Assembly: GCA_009695465.1 (NCBI GenBank)
Contig: SIAW01000004.1
Location: forward strand, 1-56,333
Length of the DNA stretch: 56,333 nucleotides
Direction: 5' to 3'
From: Pedosphaera sp.
GTDB lineage: Bacteria; Verrucomicrobiota; Verrucomicrobiia; Limisphaerales; UBA1100
Shown in pieces: positions 11,966 to 21,471 of this stretch; within the stretch, counting starts at the first letter, position 1, and each line of letters begins with the position of its first letter. The notes beneath the pieces were generated by a model. It did not search any database and was not told the DNA's origin. It saw nothing but the letters and a program-made list of their open reading frames with translations. Position numbers and translations under genes: made by a program.

Positions 11966-13288
11966 ATGTCCACATCCATGAAAACCGCATCCACCCGTCG
12001 TCGTTTCATCCAACAATCCACGGTCGCTGGCGCTGTCGGCTGGGCGGCGGCCAAAGGGTTTCCCTCTTTGCACGCACAGGATTCGCAGAAGAAGGTCGTC
12101 GTGGGTGTCATGGGTTTGGGGCGCGGGATGGGGCATGTGAGCAGCTACGCCACGCAGTCCAACTGCGATGTGGCTTACGTGTGCGATCTGGATTCGCGCC
12201 GGTTGGCCAGCGGGTTGAACGCCGCGCGCAACTTTATCAAAGACCAACCGGAGAAGCGCGAGCCTAAAGGCGTGACGGAGTTCCGCCGGATGTTGGAGGA
12301 CAAGAGTGTGGATGTCATCTCCATCGCTGCGCCGAATTTCTGGCACACGCCCGCCGCCATCATGGCCATGCAGGCGGGCAAGCATGTGTACGTGGAGAAG
12401 CCCGGCAGCCACAACTCGCGCGAGGCGGAGTTGATCGTCGCTGCGGCGCGCAAATATAAAAAGCAGGTGCAGATGGGCAATCAGCGGCGCAGTCAGCCGG
12501 GCATTATCGAGGGCATTGAGAAGGTGCGGTCCGGCGCCATCGGCCGCCCGTTGTACGCGCGGTGCTGGTACGACGGCGCGCGGCCGTCCATCAAGAAGGG
12601 ACAGATCGCCGCGTTGCCCGAATGGCTCGGGGTCGAGGGCTGGAAAAGCTGGCAAGGCCCCACGCCGGAGCGGCCCTACAAAGATAATATCGTCCACTAT
12701 AACTGGCATTGGATGTGGCACTGGGGCGGCGGCGAGATGCAGAACAACGGCCCGCATTTTCTGGACGTCGCGCGCTGGGGTTTGGGTGTGGATTATCCCA
12801 CGCGCGTCACCTGCGGCGGCGGGCGTTACCATTTCGAGGATGATCAGGAGACGCCTGACACGTCCTACGCCGTGTACGATTTCGGCAAGGTGGGCATCGC
12901 GTGGGAACAGAGCAGCAGTCACGCGCGCAAGCCGGAGAATCACCCGCTCGTCACGTTCTACGGCGAGAGCGGCACGCTTTCAATTATCGGCAGCGGCTAC
13001 AAAATCCACGACCTCGCCGGCAAGGAGACCGCCAACGTGCCGGGCAAGTGGAGCGATGGTTTTCACTTCGGCAACTTCCTCAACGCGGTGCGCTCGGGCG
13101 AGAAACTCAATGCGGAGATTGGCGACGCGCAGATCAGCACGCGGCTTTGTCATCTGGGCAACATCGCCTACCGCGCCGGGCGCACCATCAATTGTGATGC
13201 GAAGACCGGCAAGATTGTGGGCGACGACGATGCGGTGAAACAATATTGGGGCCGCGAATATCGTCCGGGCTGGGAGCCCAAAGTCTGA
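11966..13288 (+). CDS. Tat-exported Gfo/Idh/MocA family oxidoreductase
   Basis: NAD(P)-dependent sugar or glycoside oxidoreductase-type protein with a twin-arginine signal ([17 protein letters not shown], likely cut after LHA), so it acts outside the cytoplasmic membrane. The Rossmann domain follows ([13 protein letters not shown]) and the family motif EKPGSHN gives the usual lysine. The C-terminal domain contains [20 protein letters not shown], split over the substrate-binding region. About 440 residues. Start ATG 11966 (MSTSMKT); ATG 11978 is an equal alternative. Such secreted paralogues are numerous in Planctomycetes and Verrucomicrobia; the substrate is unknown. Confidence 0.88.
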   Translation: MSTSMKTASTRRRFIQQSTVAGAVGWAAAKGFPSLHAQDSQKKVVVGVMGLGRGMGHVSSYATQSNCDVAYVCDLDSRRLASGLNAARNFIKDQPEKREPKGVTEFRRMLEDKSVDVISIAAPNFWHTPAAIMAMQAGKHVYVEKPGSHNSREAELIVAAARKYKKQVQMGNQRRSQPGIIEGIEKVRSGAIGRPLYARCWYDGARPSIKKGQIAALPEWLGVEGWKSWQGPTPERPYKDNIVHYNWHWMWHWGGGEMQNNGPHFLDVARWGLGVDYPTRVTCGGGRYHFEDDQETPDTSYAVYDFGKVGIAWEQSSSHARKPENHPLVTFYGESGTLSIIGSGYKIHDLAGKETANVPGKWSDGFHFGNFLNAVRSGEKLNAEIGDAQISTRLCHLGNIAYRAGRTINCDAKTGKIVGDDDAVKQYWGREYRPGWEPKV

Positions 13289-13339
13289 CTCGTGCCCGCG
13301 GCGTGCCGTGCTGCTTTGGCAACAGCAGCCGGTGATAAA

Positions 13340-16162
13340 TCAGGACTTCGGCACCGCCTCGACACAACGGCCGCAGAGGGTGGGATGGGCTGGGGCTGCG
13401 CCGATGTCGTCTTCCCAATGCCAGCAGCGCTCGCACTTGGCGCCGTCGGCCTTGGCAACGGTGACAGTGACTTTGTCCGCAGCACTGTCCTCGCGCCATT
13501 CGAGCTGCGAGACGTTGAGCAACTCGCGCAAGGTAGCGGCCTGCGCGCGCGCGGCGGCCAGCGATTCGGGGTTGCCGGTGAGTGTAACTTTCGCTTCGAG
13601 CGCTTTGCCGATGAGCTTGGCTTGACGCGCTTTTTCCAACTCGGGCAACGCCACTTCGCGCAGGGCGAAGAGCTGATTCCAATTATCGCGGTCGGCTTCG
13701 GATAAGGCGTTGCCGGTCGCGGGCCAGTCGGCCAGATGCACGGAGGGCACGCTGCGGCCAGGGATGAATTCCCACGCTTCATCGGCGGTGAAGGCGAGGA
13801 TGGGCGCGAGCATCTGGCAGAGGCCGGAGACGATTTTGTGCAGCGCGGTCTGCGTGGCGCGACGGCGCGGCGAATGGGCGGCGTCGGTGTAAAGCCGGTC
13901 CTTCACCACGTCGTGATAAATGGCAGAAAGTTCAACGGCGGCGAATTGGCTCACGCGCTGATAGACGACGTGAAACTCAAAGGCGTCGTACGCAGCGCGC
14001 ACAGCCACTTCGAGCGCGGCGAATTCGCCGAGCGCCCAGCGGTCCAGCGGCGTGAGTTGGGCATCGGGCACGGCGTGCGTTGCGGGGTCGAAGTCGAAAA
14101 GATTGGAGAGTTGATAACGCAGCGTGTTGCGCAGGTTGCGATAAGTCTCGCTGACCTTGCGGATGCGCTCTTCGCTCACGACGATGTCGTTGCGGAAATC
14201 CTGCGAGGCGACCCAGAGGCGCAACACATCCGCGCCGTGCGTTTTCACGTAGGCATCGGCCGTCTGCGGTTTCTCGTATCCGGTCTGTTTGCTTTTGGAG
14301 ATTTTCTCGCGGTCCGCATCCACCATGAATCCGTGGGTGATGACGGTCTTGAACGGTGCAGCGCCGTTGCCCGCCAGCGAGAGGAGCAACGAAGATTGGA
14401 ACCAGCCGCGATGTTGGTCGGAGCCTTCCAGATACACATCGGCTCGCCACGCAGCGGCAGGTTCAGCGCCTTCGCGTTCTGCGGCGTGCTGCAATTCCGC
14501 GCGGCGCATGAGCACGGCGCGAGAGGAGCTGCCCGAATCAATCCAGACATCGAGCGTGTCGTGCGATTTGGCGACGGGTTCGGGGCCGGTCCAGCCGGCA
14601 GGTTTCAAGAGCGCCCATAATTCGGCGGCGGATTTCTCGAACCAGACATTGCTGCCGTGCTTCTCAAAAAGATCGGCGGCGGCGCGCACGATGCGGGCGT
14701 CGAGAATGGGATTTTGTTGCGCGTCGTAAAAGGCGGGGATGGGCACGCCCCAACTGCGCTGGCGGCTGATGCACCAATCCGGGCGCGTGCCGACGGCCGA
14801 TTCGATGCGGCGCTGTCCCCAATCGGGCACCCAATGCACGTGGCCGATGGTTTCTTGTGCGCGCTGGCGAAAGCCGTCGTGGTCAATCTTGATGAACCAC
14901 TGATCCATCGCGCGGAAGATGACCGGCGTCTTGCTGCGCCAACAATGCGGGTAGCTGTGCGTGTAATTTTCCTGAAGCGCCAGCGCGTTGAGTTCGCGCA
15001 ACAAGGCGATGACCGCTTCGTTCGCCTCGCTCTTGCCGGCCTTTTCGAGAATGGCTTTGCCGATGAGACCGGCGGGCAACTGCTGCGCAGCGGGCAAGTC
15101 ACCGGTGTGTGCGAGGCGGCCCTCGTCGTCCACGGGCGAGTAGATGGGCAGCCCGTGCGCGCGGCCCAGATTGTAATCGTCGGTGCCGTGACCGGGCGCG
15201 ATGTGGACGAAGCCGGTGCCGGTGGAATTCTCCACGAACTCCGCCGCCAACAAACGTCCCGTGCGCGCGCAGAACGGATGCTGATATTCCAGCGTGGCCA
15301 GTTCATCGCCGTACACGGTGCGGATGATCTCGTGACTTTCCCAACCGCACGTGGCGGCGACTTTGGGCAGCAACATCGTCTCGACGAGATAGGTCTCATC
15401 GCCCACGCGCGCGAGTTGGTAGGTGAACTTGGTGTTAAAGGCGACGGCGAGATTGGCGGGCAACGTCCACGGCGTGGTGGTCCAGATGAGGACGAAGGTT
15501 TTGGGTTGGCCGACGACGGGGAATTTCACGAACACGCTCTGACTCACGTGGTCGGCGTACTCCACCTCCGCCTCGGCCAGCGCGGTGCGGCAGGGGATGC
15601 TCCAGTACACGGGCTTCTTGCCGCGATAAACAAAACCCTTCTCCACGATGTCGGCGAAGAGGCGCAGCTCGTCCGCCTCGTATTCCTTGTCGAGCGTGAG
15701 ATAGGGCCGATGCCAGTCGCCGAGCACGCCGAGGCGCTGAAATTGCGTGCGCTGCAGGTCGATGTATTTGCGCGCGTAAGCCTCGCACGCCTTGCGAATG
15801 GCGGCGGGTTCGGCCGAGGTGTCGCCGGCCTTGCGCATCTCCTGCGACACTTTGAACTCGATGGGCAACCCGTGGCAATCCCAGCCGGGCACGTACGGCG
15901 CATGACGTCCGCGCAGCGACTGGTACTTGAGGATGATGTCCTTGAGAATTTTGTTGAGCGCGGTGCCGACGTGAACATCGCCATTGGCGAAAGGCGGGCC
16001 GTCGTGCAACACGAACTTGGGCGCACCCGCGCGGCGTTGCTGGATCTGCGCGTAAAGACCGGCGGCTTCCCACTGCGCCAGTCGCTGCGGCTCGCGCGTG
16101 ACGAGGTCGGCCTTCATCGCGAAGTCCGTGCGCGGCAGATTGAGTGTGCTTTTATAGTCCAT
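13340..16162 (-). CDS. ileS: isoleucyl-tRNA synthetase
   Basis: Charges tRNA-Ile. The 940-residue class I synthetase has PPFANGDVHVGTALNK with the HIGH-equivalent HVGT at residues 64-67, the editing domain with TTTPWTLPANLA, the signature KISKS at 620-624 and GADVLRLW. The C-terminal zinc finger follows (CERCWHWED ... CGRC). Start ATG 16162 (MDYKSTLNLP); a start four codons upstream is possible. A promoter is visible at 16184-16212. The domain set is that of the bacterial type-1 enzyme. Confidence 0.97.
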   Translation of the reverse strand: MDYKSTLNLPRTDFAMKADLVTREPQRLAQWEAAGLYAQIQQRRAGAPKFVLHDGPPFANGDVHVGTALNKILKDIILKYQSLRGRHAPYVPGWDCHGLPIEFKVSQEMRKAGDTSAEPAAIRKACEAYARKYIDLQRTQFQRLGVLGDWHRPYLTLDKEYEADELRLFADIVEKGFVYRGKKPVYWSIPCRTALAEAEVEYADHVSQSVFVKFPVVGQPKTFVLIWTTTPWTLPANLAVAFNTKFTYQLARVGDETYLVETMLLPKVAATCGWESHEIIRTVYGDELATLEYQHPFCARTGRLLAAEFVENSTGTGFVHIAPGHGTDDYNLGRAHGLPIYSPVDDEGRLAHTGDLPAAQQLPAGLIGKAILEKAGKSEANEAVIALLRELNALALQENYTHSYPHCWRSKTPVIFRAMDQWFIKIDHDGFRQRAQETIGHVHWVPDWGQRRIESAVGTRPDWCISRQRSWGVPIPAFYDAQQNPILDARIVRAAADLFEKHGSNVWFEKSAAELWALLKPAGWTGPEPVAKSHDTLDVWIDSGSSSRAVLMRRAELQHAAEREGAEPAAAWRADVYLEGSDQHRGWFQSSLLLSLAGNGAAPFKTVITHGFMVDADREKISKSKQTGYEKPQTADAYVKTHGADVLRLWVASQDFRNDIVVSEERIRKVSETYRNLRNTLRYQLSNLFDFDPATHAVPDAQLTPLDRWALGEFAALEVAVRAAYDAFEFHVVYQRVSQFAAVELSAIYHDVVKDRLYTDAAHSPRRRATQTALHKIVSGLCQMLAPILAFTADEAWEFIPGRSVPSVHLADWPATGNALSEADRDNWNQLFALREVALPELEKARQAKLIGKALEAKVTLTGNPESLAAARAQAATLRELLNVSQLEWREDSAADKVTVTVAKADGAKCERCWHWEDDIGAAPAHPTLCGRCVEAVPKS

Positions 16163-16183
16163 CAGGCAGCCCAAGAAGCGGGG

Positions 16184-16212
16184 AAAGTATCAGCCGAAAG
16201 AGGCGCAATCAA
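16184..16212 (-). promoter_or_regulatory. sigma70-type promoter for ileS
   Basis: On the minus strand, TTGATT (16207-16212) and TACTTT (16184-16189) are separated by 17 bases. This would place the transcript start about 15 bases before the ileS ATG, giving a very short leader. The -10 form TAC--T is the same as in the promoter at 1256-1261. Confidence 0.45.
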
Positions 16213-16281
16213 GCGTCCAGCCAGAACGGAATGTATGGTTCGCCAGTTGGCAGCGCGGTTGCCGATGGCTACTCTGCCGAG

Positions 16282-17313
16282 ATGCAAAAGAGAGAGCGCA
16301 CGGCGGCAGAGATGGAGTTGACGCGGCGCATCGCGGAGCTGATCGCGTTGAAAGGCGGCGGGCACAACACGGACTTGGTCGCCGACATCATCGAGAACGC
16401 GCTGAAGTTGATGCGCGACGTGGAGCATCGCGGCGATGTACGCGTCATTCAGACCGCGCTGCGCGAGTTGCGCTACGCCTTCAAACTCTTCGCGCCGTAT
16501 TCGGCAACGCGCAAGGTGACCATCTTCGGTTCCGCACGCATCGCGCCGACCAAGGTGGAATATCAGCAAGCGGTGGAGTTCGCGCGGCTCAGCGCGGACG
16601 CTGGCTGGATGGTCATCACCGGTGCTGGCCCGGGCATCATGCAGGCGGGACACGAAGGCGCGGGGTTGGAGAAAAGTTTTGGCGCGAACATCCGCCTGCC
16701 GTGGGAGCAGGGCGCGAATCCCGTGATTGAGCACGACAAGAAACTCATCACGTTCAAATATTTCTTCACGCGCAAGCTCACGTTCATCCGGCACTCCGAC
16801 GCGCTGGCGCTTTTCCCCGGCGGCTTCGGCACGATGGACGAAGGGTTCGAGGCGCTGACGTTGATGCAGACGGGCAAGAGCCGGCTGATGCCGTTGGTGC
16901 TCGTGGATCGCCCCGGCGGCACGTACTGGAAAACGTGGGACCGCAACGTGCGCGATCATCTGCTGCGCGACCAACTCATCTCGCAGGATGATCTGAATCT
17001 GTACCAGATCACCGATGACCCGGCGCAGGCGGTGCGTTGGATTACGCGCTTCTACCGGAACTTTCACTCGACACGTTTCGTGCGCGATCAACTGGTGATG
17101 CGATTGCAGCGCGCGCCCACGGCCACGGCGTTGGCGGGCGTGAACGCGGATTTCGCCGACATCATCACCGGCGATGCGATGCGGCTCATCGGGCCGACAG
17201 ACGAGGAGCGCGATGACAACGATGAAGTGGCGCTGGCGCGGATGAGGTTCGGTTTTGACCGCAAGAGTTACGGGCGGCTGCGGGAATTGATCGACGTGCT
17301 CAACAATTTTTAG
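16282..17313 (+). CDS. LOG-family (TIGR00730-type) Rossmann-fold protein
   Basis: A 343-residue member of the lysine-decarboxylase-like/LOG family. Family members hydrolyse nucleoside 5'-monophosphates such as cytokinin ribotides; the substrate here is not known. The core domain has VTIFGSARI, MVITGAGPGIMQAGHEGA and the signature PGGFGTMDEGFE. It carries about 75 extra residues at the N-terminus and a long C-terminal extension compared with the roughly 190-residue plant LOG type. I chose ATG 16282 (MQKRERTAAEM); the upstream frame overlaps the ileS promoter. Its end overlaps ogt tail-to-tail by 14 bases. Confidence 0.8.
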   Translation: MQKRERTAAEMELTRRIAELIALKGGGHNTDLVADIIENALKLMRDVEHRGDVRVIQTALRELRYAFKLFAPYSATRKVTIFGSARIAPTKVEYQQAVEFARLSADAGWMVITGAGPGIMQAGHEGAGLEKSFGANIRLPWEQGANPVIEHDKKLITFKYFFTRKLTFIRHSDALALFPGGFGTMDEGFEALTLMQTGKSRLMPLVLVDRPGGTYWKTWDRNVRDHLLRDQLISQDDLNLYQITDDPAQAVRWITRFYRNFHSTRFVRDQLVMRLQRAPTATALAGVNADFADIITGDAMRLIGPTDEERDDNDEVALARMRFGFDRKSYGRLRELIDVLNNF

Positions 17314-17818
17314 TGCGCTCAATGGCGAGCAGGCGACGCTTCCATTCCAGTCCGCCGGAGAATCCGCCGAGCGTGCCGTCACTGGCGATGACGCGGTGAC
17401 AGGGAATGAGCAGCGGGATGGGGTTCGCGCCACACGCCGCGCCGACGGCCCGAGCCGCGCGTGGCCGGCTGGTGGCCGCAGCGATTTGAGCGTAGCTGCG
17501 CGTTTGCCCGCGCGGGATGCGCTGGAGTTGTTTCCAAACTTGAACCTGAAACAACGTGCCCGATGCGAGATCCAGCGGCGGCAGCACCGCGGGCGTGTTT
17601 CCTTTCAAGATGGACTCGATGGCTTTTGCCGTGGTGACGAGCCAACTTTGGTGCGCGGCGTTTTCGGGTTGTCGCGTGTGGATGGAGATTCGAATCGCGT
17701 TTGGAAAATACAGACACGCCAGCCCGACGTGAGTGAAAGTGACAGTGAAAATCCCCGCAGACGTTTGCAGTCGATGCCGGCTCAGAGCTGCGGGATGACC
17801 GTGGATAGCACCGCCCAT
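17300..17818 (-). CDS. ogt: methylated-DNA--protein-cysteine methyltransferase
   Basis: Suicide DNA-repair protein that takes methyl groups from O6-methylguanine. About 172 residues with the DNA-binding helix region FQVQVWKQLQRIPRGQTRSYAQIA and the acceptor cysteine in IPCHRVIASDGTLGGFSGG (read as adjoining blocks). I used ATG 17818, which overlaps the 3' end of the upstream membrane-protein gene. No other in-frame ATG/GTG precedes the conserved part, so the exact start is uncertain. It ends the long minus-strand run. Confidence 0.88.
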   Translation of the reverse strand: MGGAIHGHPAALSRHRLQTSAGIFTVTFTHVGLACLYFPNAIRISIHTRQPENAAHQSWLVTTAKAIESILKGNTPAVLPPLDLASGTLFQVQVWKQLQRIPRGQTRSYAQIAAATSRPRAARAVGAACGANPIPLLIPCHRVIASDGTLGGFSGGLEWKRRLLAIERTKNC

Positions 17819-18267
17819 AATACGATGATGAGAATCAGCGCGAGGACAATCACGCGGTTGCGGGCCACTTTTTTTTCGCGGCGCAGTGCAGGCAGTCCGG
17901 CCACGGCGTTCACGGCGAGGTACGTGGTGAATTTGGGATTGGGCGGGCCGATGGGACCGAGGTATTCGCGCAGGCGCAGCCACAGACCGAAGAGATCGAA
18001 TTTGCGCATGCCCTGCGCGTTGTAGTGCGCGGCGGTGTTGAACTCCTCCACGGTTCGGCGCGGCGGCGTGCAGTCCATTTCCGGAATGGCGATGGGCGCA
18101 GCTTGCGGCGGCGGTTCCAACAATTGCGTGGTGGGCGGCGAGACGGGCGCGGTGTGGCCGAGCTGCGTTTGGAGCTGGGAAATCTTTGAGGTGAGATCGG
18201 CAATCTCAAGCTGCAGATCCTGCGCGCGGCTGGTGATGGCGGGAGTTTTATTTCGCTTCCAGAACAT
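17782..18267 (-). CDS. hypothetical membrane protein with N-terminal coiled coil
   Basis: A 161-residue protein of unknown function. Residues about 12-38 (ITSRAQDLQLEIADLTSKIS) form a short coiled coil, followed by a proline-rich linker, a central region with PPRRTVEEFNTAAHYNAQGM, and one strong C-terminal transmembrane helix (VIVLALILIIVLWAVLSTV). The topology suggests a tail-anchored protein with most of its chain in the cytoplasm. It lies 8 bases downstream of another coiled-coil, C-terminally anchored protein, and the two are probably co-expressed and may work together. Confidence 0.7.
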   Translation of the reverse strand: MFWKRNKTPAITSRAQDLQLEIADLTSKISQLQTQLGHTAPVSPPTTQLLEPPPQAAPIAIPEMDCTPPRRTVEEFNTAAHYNAQGMRKFDLFGLWLRLREYLGPIGPPNPKFTTYLAVNAVAGLPALRREKKVARNRVIVLALILIIVLWAVLSTVIPQL

Positions 18268-18275
18268 CGCGGTGC

Positions 18276-18917
18276 TTAACGGGTGATGATGTAAAGAAAC
18301 ACGGCCATGCCCAGCAACAGCAACGGCCACGAAACGGCCAGTCCGATGAGACAGAGTTGGCCGAAGGTTTGCGGCAGCAGCGGATTGGTTGGGTGCGCGT
18401 TGTGTGCGCCGTCGGTTAAGACTGACGCGGGTAAAGATTGTGCCGAGAGCAGCGGCCATTTGATGCGCGCGGAGTTGAGTTCCATCCGGGCGTTTTCCAG
18501 CGTGGTGAGGTTGCGGGTGAGTTCGAGCTTCCACTCGTCGCGATGCGTGTCGATGTCGGCGAGCGATGCCACTTTTCCCAACGCCTCGCGCAGGTCCCCG
18601 ATGGTGCGGGCCATCTGTTCGGCATCACGGCGGCTGTTTTGCTCGGCCTCATTCAGCAGGCCCAGACTGCGCGTCATTTCGTTGAGCAACTCTTCGCGGC
18701 CGGTCTCAAACTCGCTGAAGCGGCGGCGCGATTCTTCCACCGTCGCACGTTCGCGTTCCGCGGTGGACAATTCACGCGTGAGGTCGGTGATGCGCTTCTG
18801 CAAATCCCCCACCTGCGTTTCCAATTCAGCCCTGTCGGCGGTGCGGGGACGCGGATTGGCTGCGATTGCGGGGAAATCTTCCTCCACCAAACTGCTGGAA
18901 CCATCGTAAGCCGACAT
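18276..18917 (-). CDS. hypothetical coiled-coil protein with C-terminal membrane anchor
   Basis: A 213-residue protein of unknown function. Residues about 25-150 are predicted long coiled coil (for example LETQVGDLQKRITDLTREL, then EELLNEMTRSLGLLNEAEQ). A hydrophobic C-terminal segment (LCLIGLAVSWPLLLLGMAVF) would anchor it in the membrane. Start ATG 18917 (MSAYDGSSS). It sits between the ABC exporter genes and another tail-anchored coiled-coil gene; no enzymatic motif is visible. Confidence 0.7.
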   Translation of the reverse strand: MSAYDGSSSLVEEDFPAIAANPRPRTADRAELETQVGDLQKRITDLTRELSTAERERATVEESRRRFSEFETGREELLNEMTRSLGLLNEAEQNSRRDAEQMARTIGDLREALGKVASLADIDTHRDEWKLELTRNLTTLENARMELNSARIKWPLLSAQSLPASVLTDGAHNAHPTNPLLPQTFGQLCLIGLAVSWPLLLLGMAVFLYIITR

Positions 18918-18996
18918 GCTCGAACTATAGGCCAGCTCCCCGCCTTGTAAAGCAGATGTTGTGGGTGAGTCGCCAGTAGGCCACCGTATATTGTGG

Positions 18997-21456
18997 TCAC
19001 TGCTCGATTTCGGAGAGCTTTTTCCGCGCATACAGCAGCGGCAACAGTCCCAAACCGAGCGAGAGCAGCAGGAACAGACTGCGGGCTGCCAGTTTGACTG
19101 GGAAGGACGGCGGGCCAAACAGGTGCCACGGCGATTTCCACGGCGAACCCAAGCCCATGCAGATGACGCCGATGCCAATGTAGATGAAACTCAGCACGAG
19201 GCAGAAGGTGCCGCCGAAGCCGCTGACGATCTTGCTGGGATTTTCCTCGCGTAGATTGGGGTAGAGCACGCCCATGCTGATGGCCAGGCTGTTCAAGGTG
19301 AGAAGCATGATGAGGATGCCGCCGGAAAAATAGGCGATCTCGGCGGCGGGCAGATTGAGCATGCGCCCGGAGAGGATGATGAGCGGCAGCGAAATCATTG
19401 TCGAGACGGCCACGGCCAATCCCAGTTTGACCAACACGACCCGCGCCAGTCCCATCGGCGCCATGCCGACGATCCAGAGCCGTTTGCCTTCCAGCGAAAA
19501 TTGCGGGTACACAAAGCGCGTGGTCAATGTGGCGAGGTTGAGCGCGCACGCCGCCAGGTTCATATAGGCCACCACGTAGAGCCAGTAGTCGCTGGTGAAC
19601 TGCTGCGTGAAGTAGCGCAGGTTCATCATGTACACGCCCAAGATGCCAAAGAGCACGAGCGATTGCAGCCACTGGCTGGTGTCGCGCCAGAAGATGCGGA
19701 TGTCTTTGATCAAAAGCGCGCGCGTGGACGCCGCCACAAAGGGCACCCAACTGATCAACCGCTCCAGCACGCTGCGCGAGGATGCGGATTTTTGGGAGGC
19801 GGCCAGGCGTTGCCACAATCCGCTGGCCTCGGCGATCAGTCCTGCGCCGGCGAACAAGGTCAGCCACGCGCCGATGCCCAGATTTGCCAAGGAGGCGAGT
19901 CCTGCGTTGTATCCAAACCCCAGCATCACCAGTGACGGCAACAGTCCGGCCACGCAATACGCCGCGCGCCATCCTGTGATGAAAGCGAACGCCGCGGACA
20001 GCGGGATGGTCAGCAGGAGCAGGGCTGTGACTTGAGCGCCCCGTGATTCCGCGTTGACGATGCGCAGCGCCGACCGGTTGCGCAGCAGGTCCCATCCGGA
20101 AAGCTGCTCGCGGAATTGCTCGTTCAAGCGCAATTGAAATTCGGCCTGCAATGTTTCCAAGCCGACAAAGCCGCGGTGCTTTTCAATCCGCGGCATCAAC
20201 TCGCGATAGCCGGGCTGGATGGCCGCCACGGCTGATGGCGTCAACGCAAAATGGCCGAGCTGGCTGGGGCCAAGATTTCGGCCCAGTTCCTCGATGGCAT
20301 TGCTCATGCCCAACGCCACGACACTGGCCTCGTACGTGCCGACCTGGATGGGCAGCCATTGATTGGACTCGATGTTGGTCTGCGCTTGGGCGCACACGGC
20401 GGTCATGTCCGCCCGCGCGGCGCGCAGTGCGGGAGTGACGTTGAAGTAAGGCAGGAACACGCAGCCCAGCGCCATCACGGCGCAGGCGCGCCCGATGTGT
20501 TGCAAGAGCGTTTGCCAGCCGAGCAACAGATTGACGCCGCGACTGTGCGAGTCAGTGAGGGTGCGCAGAAAGAAGCCGCCGGTGCGTGTCATGCCGATGT
20601 ACCCGAAGAAGAGGGCGTTGCTCAGCAGCACCAGAAAATAAAATCCGGCCAGACTGTGCACGCCGTCTTTCCATTCCACGACAGACTTGGAGAGCCAGTA
20701 GCTGGGCATGAACGGGAACTGCGCGAAGCGCGCCTTGCTGAGCAGTCGCAGTCGCTCGCTGCCGGCTTGGATGGAGATCGCCTCGTCAAGCACCTCTGCC
20801 GGGCGCATGTACTGGTAAATCCCGATCAGCAATATCAGCAAGATGGGGATGCCAAAGATCCAGATCATGCGGCGCTCCAGATAGCGCGCCATCCCGATGG
20901 CCAGCCAACAACCCAGCACCGCCGGCAGCACGACGAAGAGCGCAACGAGGCAGAAGGTGAGCACATAAAAATGCCACGGCACCTGATAGTGCAGCCCGTA
21001 CGCCACCAGCAACGGGGTCACCAATAAGAGAAAGGCCCACGAAGCGACGATGGTGGATTCGATGAACTTCCATTGATAGATGGCGGACGCGGGGATGGGC
21101 AGGGTGGACAGCCACGAGGCTTCCCGGTTGCGGAAGAGATTGGAGTAGCCCACCACCACGTTGCTGAAGAGCAACATCGTGAACAGGAATGCGAAGAGCA
21201 GGAACACCATCTCCTCGATGAGCGTGCTGCCGATGCCTTGCGCGGTGGACAAGCGGCGCAGTCCCAGAGTGAACAGGCCCGCTGCGACGACTGGATAACC
21301 CAGGACGAAGAGGCTGATGATCCACGACAAAAACCGCGAGTGATTGGCGGCGGATTGGAGACGGCGACAGGCTTGCAGTGCGTTCACGCGCAGCAATAAC
21401 CCCAGCATGAAAACCTTTGTAGGTGGACTGGGCGGCGTGGAGGGACTGCTGGACAT
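18997..21456 (-). CDS. ABC-2-like exporter membrane protein
   Basis: An 819-residue membrane protein in two halves, each with about six hydrophobic helices. A soluble insert of roughly 150-190 residues (around 340-500) lies between them and is likely extracytoplasmic (it contains QTNIESNQWLPIQVGTYEAS and a helix-rich part). This matches large putative ABC exporter permeases found next to ATPase genes in Verrucomicrobia and Planctomycetes. The ATPase gene lies 15 bases upstream, so together they form a transporter. The substrate is unknown. Confidence 0.75.
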   Translation of the reverse strand: MSSSPSTPPSPPTKVFMLGLLLRVNALQACRRLQSAANHSRFLSWIISLFVLGYPVVAAGLFTLGLRRLSTAQGIGSTLIEEMVFLLFAFLFTMLLFSNVVVGYSNLFRNREASWLSTLPIPASAIYQWKFIESTIVASWAFLLLVTPLLVAYGLHYQVPWHFYVLTFCLVALFVVLPAVLGCWLAIGMARYLERRMIWIFGIPILLILLIGIYQYMRPAEVLDEAISIQAGSERLRLLSKARFAQFPFMPSYWLSKSVVEWKDGVHSLAGFYFLVLLSNALFFGYIGMTRTGGFFLRTLTDSHSRGVNLLLGWQTLLQHIGRACAVMALGCVFLPYFNVTPALRAARADMTAVCAQAQTNIESNQWLPIQVGTYEASVVALGMSNAIEELGRNLGPSQLGHFALTPSAVAAIQPGYRELMPRIEKHRGFVGLETLQAEFQLRLNEQFREQLSGWDLLRNRSALRIVNAESRGAQVTALLLLTIPLSAAFAFITGWRAAYCVAGLLPSLVMLGFGYNAGLASLANLGIGAWLTLFAGAGLIAEASGLWQRLAASQKSASSRSVLERLISWVPFVAASTRALLIKDIRIFWRDTSQWLQSLVLFGILGVYMMNLRYFTQQFTSDYWLYVVAYMNLAACALNLATLTTRFVYPQFSLEGKRLWIVGMAPMGLARVVLVKLGLAVAVSTMISLPLIILSGRMLNLPAAEIAYFSGGILIMLLTLNSLAISMGVLYPNLREENPSKIVSGFGGTFCLVLSFIYIGIGVICMGLGSPWKSPWHLFGPPSFPVKLAARSLFLLLSLGLGLLPLLYARKKLSEIEQ

Positions 21457-21471
21457 GGCGGCAGCGGGGCT

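Noticed and set aside
14657..16321. 554-codon plus-strand frame opposite ileS
   Set aside because: Shadow of ileS; runs through its promoter and has no protein-like features.
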